Shown here: positions 15,738 through 18,922 of the stretch, piece after piece
Layout: each line of letters opens with the position of its first letter
Numbering within the stretch: the stretch's first letter is position 1
Origin: CAZMXI01 sp964570205
GTDB taxonomy: Bacteria > Planctomycetota > Phycisphaerae > Tepidisphaerales > Tepidisphaeraceae
Assembly (NCBI GenBank): GCA_964570205.1
Contig: CAZMXI010000097.1
Coordinates: forward strand, 1 to 18,922
Direction of reading: 5' to 3'
Length of the DNA: 18,922 bases
Program-made: the position numbers and the translations under genes
The notes under the pieces: model-generated
What the model was told of the DNA's origin: nothing
Database searches by the model: none
What the model saw: only the letters and a program-made list of their open reading frames with translations

Positions 15738-15766
15738 CGATGCCTCCTTCGAATCGAGATGGCCGA

Positions 15767-15795
15767 AGCGTAATGTGCATCCTGCATTTTGTCAC
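15767..15795 (-). promoter_or_regulatory. weak candidate promoter of the GH127 gene
   Basis: On the minus strand, GTGACA (15795-15790) is followed after 17 bp by TACGCT (15772-15767). The -35 is a good match and the -10 poor. Position, about 30-58 bp upstream of the ATG, is suitable. Confidence 0.25.
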
Positions 15796-15809
15796 GGGCA
15801 GCCTTGCCC
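15796..15809. promoter_or_regulatory. short palindrome in the divergent control region
   Basis: GGGCA (15796-15800) and TGCCC (15805-15809) form a 5-bp dyad with a 4-base spacer. It abuts the candidate GH127 -35 box, in the 170-bp region shared by the divergent hydrolase and kinase operons. It is a plausible but short site for a common regulator. Confidence 0.25.
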
Positions 15810-15846
15810 ACTTCGCGGTGCATTCGGGCGCTGCGTACGTCGACGC

Positions 15847-15874
15847 TTGCGAGCCCCAGTGCGATGTCTACACT
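15847..15874 (+). promoter_or_regulatory. weak candidate promoter of the kinase operon
   Basis: TTGCGA (15847-15852) and TACACT (15869-15874) are separated by 16 bp, each about 4/6 matches. Initiation would leave a leader of roughly 25-30 bases, which includes the GGAGA at 15893. Confidence 0.3.
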
Positions 15875-15907
15875 ATGGCCCATTCAATCTCCGGAGATTA
15901 CAGACGT

Positions 15908-16987
15908 ATGAAAATCAAAGATTCCAGAAGCTGTAAGTACGACCAGATTTCGCTGGGTGAGTGCATGATCCGCCTGTCGCCGCCGCAGCACGGCCGCATC
16001 GAGTTTGCCCCGCTGCTGGAGGTCTGGGTGGGCGGCGGCGAGTACAACGTCGCCTATGCCCTGTCGCGACTGGGCTTGCGCACGGGCTGGATTGGCGGGC
16101 TCAACAGTTCGCCCATGGGCGCTGTCATCCGCAACCACGCCCGCGCTGTCGGCATGGATGTCTCCTATGTCGTCGAGCGCAAGTACGACGGCGTCGGCAA
16201 AAAGGATCGCATCGGTCTCAATTTCACGGAGGTTGGCGTCGCCAAGCGAGGCAGCGTCACCCTTTACGACCGTGGCCACACCGCCACCAGCGGCATGAAG
16301 CCCGGCGAAGTCAACTGGAAGAAGCTGTTTAATGAAGATGGCGTCCGTTGGCTGCACACCGGCGGCATCTTCGCCGCCCTCAGCGAAAACACCCGCCAGG
16401 TGGTGGCCGAGGCCGTCAAGGCCGCCCACGAAGCCGGCACCATTGTCTCCTATGACCTGAACTTCCGGTCCAAGCTCTGGAAGAGCGAGGAAGCCATCGC
16501 CACCACCAAGCCCCTCGTGCCGTACATCGATGTGCTGATCGGCAATGAGGAGGATTTCCAGAAGGTCCTCGGCTACGAAGTGAAAGGCGTGGATGTCGAC
16601 AAGGGCGAGCTGGACACCACCGCCTTCAAGGACATGGTCAATCGCGTCGTGAAGGATTTTAAGAACATCAAGGTCGTCGGCACCACGCTGCGCGGCGTGA
16701 AGAGCGCCACCGTCAACGACTGGTCGGCCATCATGTGGCACGAAGGCACGTTCTACGACGGCCTGAACTTCCCCAGCCTGGAGATCGAAGACCGCGTCGG
16801 CGGCGGCGACGGCTTCGCCAGCGGCTTCTGCTATGGCTTCCTGACCGGCAAGGCCCCGCAGGAGTGCGTGAACCTCGGCGTCGCCCACGGCGCGATGCTC
16901 ATGAGCACCATGGGCGACACCAGCCAGATCACCCTCGATGAACTCCTCCACGTCGCCGGCGGCGGCAGCGCGAGGATCAAGAGGTAA
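15908..16987 (+). CDS. PfkB-family sugar/keto-acid kinase, KdgK-like
   Basis: This is a ribokinase-fold kinase of 359 residues that phosphorylates a sugar or sugar acid with ATP in the cytoplasm. The frame stays open upstream to 15740, but the ATG at 15908 has GGAGA 10 bp before it and the protein then begins just ahead of the first family strand (ISLGECMIRLSPP). Motifs are the substrate-side VGGGEYNVA (41-49), SYDLNFRSKLW (181-191), NEED (213-216) and the C-terminal signature VGGGDGFASGF (297-307), with D301 the catalytic base. The DLNFR and NEED segments fit 2-keto-3-deoxygluconate or 2-ketogluconate kinases better than ribokinase or phosphofructokinase. The next gene starts 3 bp after the stop. 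With the hydroxyacid dehydrogenase two genes on, a KguK-like role is possible. The family is secure and the substrate inferred. Confidence 0.88.
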   Translation: MKIKDSRSCKYDQISLGECMIRLSPPQHGRIEFAPLLEVWVGGGEYNVAYALSRLGLRTGWIGGLNSSPMGAVIRNHARAVGMDVSYVVERKYDGVGKKDRIGLNFTEVGVAKRGSVTLYDRGHTATSGMKPGEVNWKKLFNEDGVRWLHTGGIFAALSENTRQVVAEAVKAAHEAGTIVSYDLNFRSKLWKSEEAIATTKPLVPYIDVLIGNEEDFQKVLGYEVKGVDVDKGELDTTAFKDMVNRVVKDFKNIKVVGTTLRGVKSATVNDWSAIMWHEGTFYDGLNFPSLEIEDRVGGGDGFASGFCYGFLTGKAPQECVNLGVAHGAMLMSTMGDTSQITLDELLHVAGGGSARIKR

Positions 16988-16990
16988 TCT

Positions 16991-17590
16991 ATGGCTCTCG
17001 GTATAGAACACGGTGAGCGGTTGTTTGGACTTCCACTCATTGCGCACGAAAAGACGCAATTGCTGATTGTGGGCACATTTCCGAGCCAGGAATCGCTGCG
17101 CAAGCAAGAGTATTATGCGAACACCCGGAATCTGTTCTGGGAGTTCATTTCCGCCGCGTATGAGGACGACTACAGAGCGTTGCCCTACCAGACCAGAACC
17201 GCGCGTCTGCTGGCTCATCGCGTGGGTATATGGGATGTCTATGCCTCGTGTCGGCGGCGCGGCAGTAGCGATAATGCCATTTGTGACGAAGTACTCAATG
17301 ACTTCGCGGAGTTGCTGCGTGTCGTGCGCTCGCTGCGAATGATCGCTTTCAACGGCATGAATGCCGCCAAGCATGCTCCTGTTCTGCAAGACCTGGGTTA
17401 TTCTGTGACCAGACTACCTTCATCAAGCCCCGCTAACACTCACGCAACCCAAGCAGAGAAGACCCGGGAATGGGCCGCGCTCCTCCGGCAGTTCAGTCTG
17501 ACGCCGGTGCAACTGCTCAAACCCTTCATCCCATTGCAGCCTGTCGATGCCGAGCTCATTCGGCAAGGCATCCATGAAGGACGGGAGTAG
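16991..17590 (+). CDS. family 6 uracil/hypoxanthine-DNA glycosylase (HDG)
   Basis: HDG enzymes excise hypoxanthine (deaminated adenine) from DNA, starting base-excision repair. This 199-residue protein matches the TIGR04274-type pattern along its length: LLIVGTFPSQESL (24-36), QEYYANTRNLFW (39-50) with the candidate catalytic asparagine N47, GIWDVYASCRRRGSSDNAI (79-97), IAFNGMNAA (118-126) and LPSSSPANT (142-150). Where relatives usually have HPRN it has NTRN. About 30 residues extend beyond the core (KPFIPLQPVDAEL). The ATG lies 3 bp after the kinase stop, with AAGAGG inside the end of the kinase gene, so it is translationally linked to that gene. Its codon use is more mixed (TTG, TTT, GCG, CGT, TAT) than the strongly C-ending genes on both sides, suggesting later insertion into the operon. 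Confidence 0.87.
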   Translation: MALGIEHGERLFGLPLIAHEKTQLLIVGTFPSQESLRKQEYYANTRNLFWEFISAAYEDDYRALPYQTRTARLLAHRVGIWDVYASCRRRGSSDNAICDEVLNDFAELLRVVRSLRMIAFNGMNAAKHAPVLQDLGYSVTRLPSSSPANTHATQAEKTREWAALLRQFSLTPVQLLKPFIPLQPVDAELIRQGIHEGRE

Positions 17591-17600
17591 CGATCCAGCC

Positions 17601-17635
17601 ACAACGGACTCTGGACAACTGACAACGGACAATAA
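17601..17635 (+). repeat. degenerate heptanucleotide tandem repeat before the dehydrogenase
   Basis: Five consecutive 7-bp units fill the 47-bp gap: ACAACGG (first and fourth), ACTCTGG (second), ACAACTG (third) and ACAATAA (fifth). The array ends two bases before the ATG at 17638, and no Shine-Dalgarno sequence lies between it and that ATG. The repeat unit was not seen elsewhere in the window. Confidence 0.7.
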
Positions 17636-17637
17636 CC

Positions 17638-18612
17638 ATGAAAATCCTTCTCACCACCACCAGCTATCAGGACACCCCCGGTCCGCATCACGATTTCCTG
17701 GCCAAATCCGGCCTGCAAGTCGTCCGCGCGCGCGGGCCTCTCACCGAGCAGGCCGTGCTGGACCTCATCGCCGCCAACCAGGGCTTCGACGGCCTGCTCA
17801 ACGGCGATGACCAAATCACCGCCAAGGTCATCGATGCCGCCCTGGCCGCCCCGACCAGGCTTCGCGTCATCGCCAAATACGGCATCGGCCTCGACTCGAT
17901 CGACGTGAAGCACGCCACGAGCAAGAAGCTCCCCGTCCTTTTCACTCCCGGCGTCAATCACACCACTGTCGCCGAACATGCCTTCGGCCTCATGATCGCC
18001 CTCGCCAAGCACTTCTGGCCGCACCTGCGCTCCACCAAGAAGGGCGAGTGGAAGCGCATCACCGGCAACGAGCTCTTCGGCAAGACCATCGCCATCCTCG
18101 GCATGGGCCGGATCGGCAAGGAAGTGGCCAAGCGCGCTGTCGCCTTCGACATGAAGATCCGCGGGTTTGACCTCTACTGGGATGAGAGCTTCGCCAAGGC
18201 CTGTAACGCCACGCGCTGCTTGAGCGTGGAGGAAGCGATCCAGGATGCCGACGTCGTCTCCCTTCACATGAACCTGGATGACAAGAACCGCGGCCTGTTC
18301 AATTCCGCCCTCCTGTCCAAGATGAAGAAGGGCGCCTACCTTATCAACACCGCCCGCGGCGGCCTGGTCGTCGAGGCTGACATCGCCGCCGCCTGCCAAT
18401 CCGGCCATCTCGGCGGCTACGCCACCGACGTCCTCGACAAGGAGCCCCAGCCGGCCAACCACCCCTTCAAGGACATCGACAACATCATCGTCACCCCCCA
18501 CGTCGGCAGCCGCACCTTCGAATCGGTCGAGCGCCAGGCCATGCGCGCCACCCTCAACATCGTCAACTACCTCAAAGGCGACAAGGACTACATCCAGGCC
18601 AATTCCTTCTGA
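17638..18612 (+). CDS. D-2-hydroxyacid dehydrogenase, phosphoglycerate dehydrogenase-like
   Basis: This 324-residue NAD(P)-dependent enzyme reversibly reduces a 2-keto acid to a D-2-hydroxy acid. It has the short PGDH-like form, without an ACT domain. The nucleotide-binding loop is LGMGRIG (154-160), followed by the acidic end of the second strand (FDLYWDE; the D at 178 suggests NAD preference). The catalytic triad is R240 (NTARGG), E269 (DKEP) and H288 (TPHVGSRT). KYGIGLDSID (80-89) and VAEHAFGLMIAL (111-122) are the usual substrate-side helices. Relatives include SerA, glyoxylate/hydroxypyruvate reductases and the 2-ketogluconate-6-phosphate reductase KguD. Pairing with a PfkB kinase in the same apparent operon favours a KguD-type reaction over serine synthesis, by inference. 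The gene lacks an SD sequence; a heptameric repeat lies directly upstream. Confidence 0.9.
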   Translation: MKILLTTTSYQDTPGPHHDFLAKSGLQVVRARGPLTEQAVLDLIAANQGFDGLLNGDDQITAKVIDAALAAPTRLRVIAKYGIGLDSIDVKHATSKKLPVLFTPGVNHTTVAEHAFGLMIALAKHFWPHLRSTKKGEWKRITGNELFGKTIAILGMGRIGKEVAKRAVAFDMKIRGFDLYWDESFAKACNATRCLSVEEAIQDADVVSLHMNLDDKNRGLFNSALLSKMKKGAYLINTARGGLVVEADIAAACQSGHLGGYATDVLDKEPQPANHPFKDIDNIIVTPHVGSRTFESVERQAMRATLNIVNYLKGDKDYIQANSF

Positions 18613-18922
18613 ACCACTGTCGCCCGCGATCGGGGATGCGCCGTCCATCGGCCATCTTCCGGCCCGGGTGCAACCGCGATGACCGTGCGCTGCTGCACCA
18701 ATCTCTGCTTCCGTGGTCGGCAAGCACCGGCATCGCCGACAACGCCGCCGCATGCATTGCACGCCGCTTGGCATTCCTCACATCTCGTCGCCTCGGATAC
18801 CTGACAGACAACCTTCTCCGCGATTCATCTGCCGCGAATAACCTCCAGTTTCTGTCGCAATCATTGCCTGGGTCCACGACCGTCGTTGCAGACCTGTTCT
18901 GGCCGATAACAGGGGCATGGGG
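18613..18922. other. 310-bp terminal stretch without a supportable gene
   Basis: No convincing terminator, RNA or coding frame is visible after the dehydrogenase stop. A 101-residue minus-strand frame (18572-18877) is arginine-rich, overlaps the dehydrogenase end and looks spurious. An ATG at 18916-18918, with AGGGG close upstream, could be the start of a gene beyond the edge. Confidence 0.5.

Noticed and set aside
15884..17389. 501-codon minus-strand frame across the kinase and glycosylase
   Set aside because: Both underlying + strand genes have full family motifs. The antisense translation is low-complexity and spans two genes.
1..18922. CRISPR arrays, tRNA genes, insertion sequences, defence or phage genes
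   Set aside because: I looked for spaced direct repeats, tRNA-like arms, transposase motifs and toxin-antitoxin pairs and saw none.

Overview
The window is high-GC bacterial DNA, densely coding, with long spurious open frames antisense to the real genes. A secreted protein with a PEP-CTERM sorting tag (VPEPG, a hydrophobic stretch, then RRRR), large hypothetical membrane/coiled-coil proteins and secreted glycoside hydrolases together suggest a member of the Planctomycetota, perhaps Phycisphaerae. This is inference; the window contains no rRNA or other marker gene. I saw no tRNA, rRNA, CRISPR array, insertion sequence or phage gene.

Left part (1-4824, all + strand). A 5'-truncated FtsX/LolC-type permease is followed 10 bp later by its LolD/MacB-type ATPase. 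Next come a DegT/DnrJ-type sugar aminotransferase that may be nearly leaderless, a small soluble orphan histidine kinase whose ribosome binding site can be paired into a hairpin, and a PEP-CTERM protein with its own promoter-like sequence and a near-ideal intrinsic terminator.

Middle part (4825-12059). A 1097-residue protein has three N-terminal membrane helices and a long coiled-coil region and resembles the DUF4175/TIGR02302 group. It converges on a 932-residue secreted M16 metallopeptidase encoded on the - strand, a fusion of one catalytic and one degenerate half. A 431-bp intergenic region follows, then an unrecognised 190-residue protein with an operator-like dyad in its promoter region.

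Right part (12060-18922). This looks like a carbohydrate locus. On the - strand, a GH127 (beta-L-arabinofuranosidase family) enzyme precedes a clan GH-A hydrolase whose layout resembles DUF4038/GH140 proteins; both carry signal peptides. Divergent from them on the + strand are a PfkB-family sugar/keto-acid kinase, a family 6 (hypoxanthine) DNA glycosylase and a D-2-hydroxyacid dehydrogenase. The exported hydrolases could release sugars from plant or algal polysaccharide, and the kinase/dehydrogenase pair could process a keto-sugar acid. The DNA glycosylase, with different codon use, sits between the two metabolic genes, and a heptanucleotide repeat fills the gap after it. The last 310 bp hold no gene that I can support.
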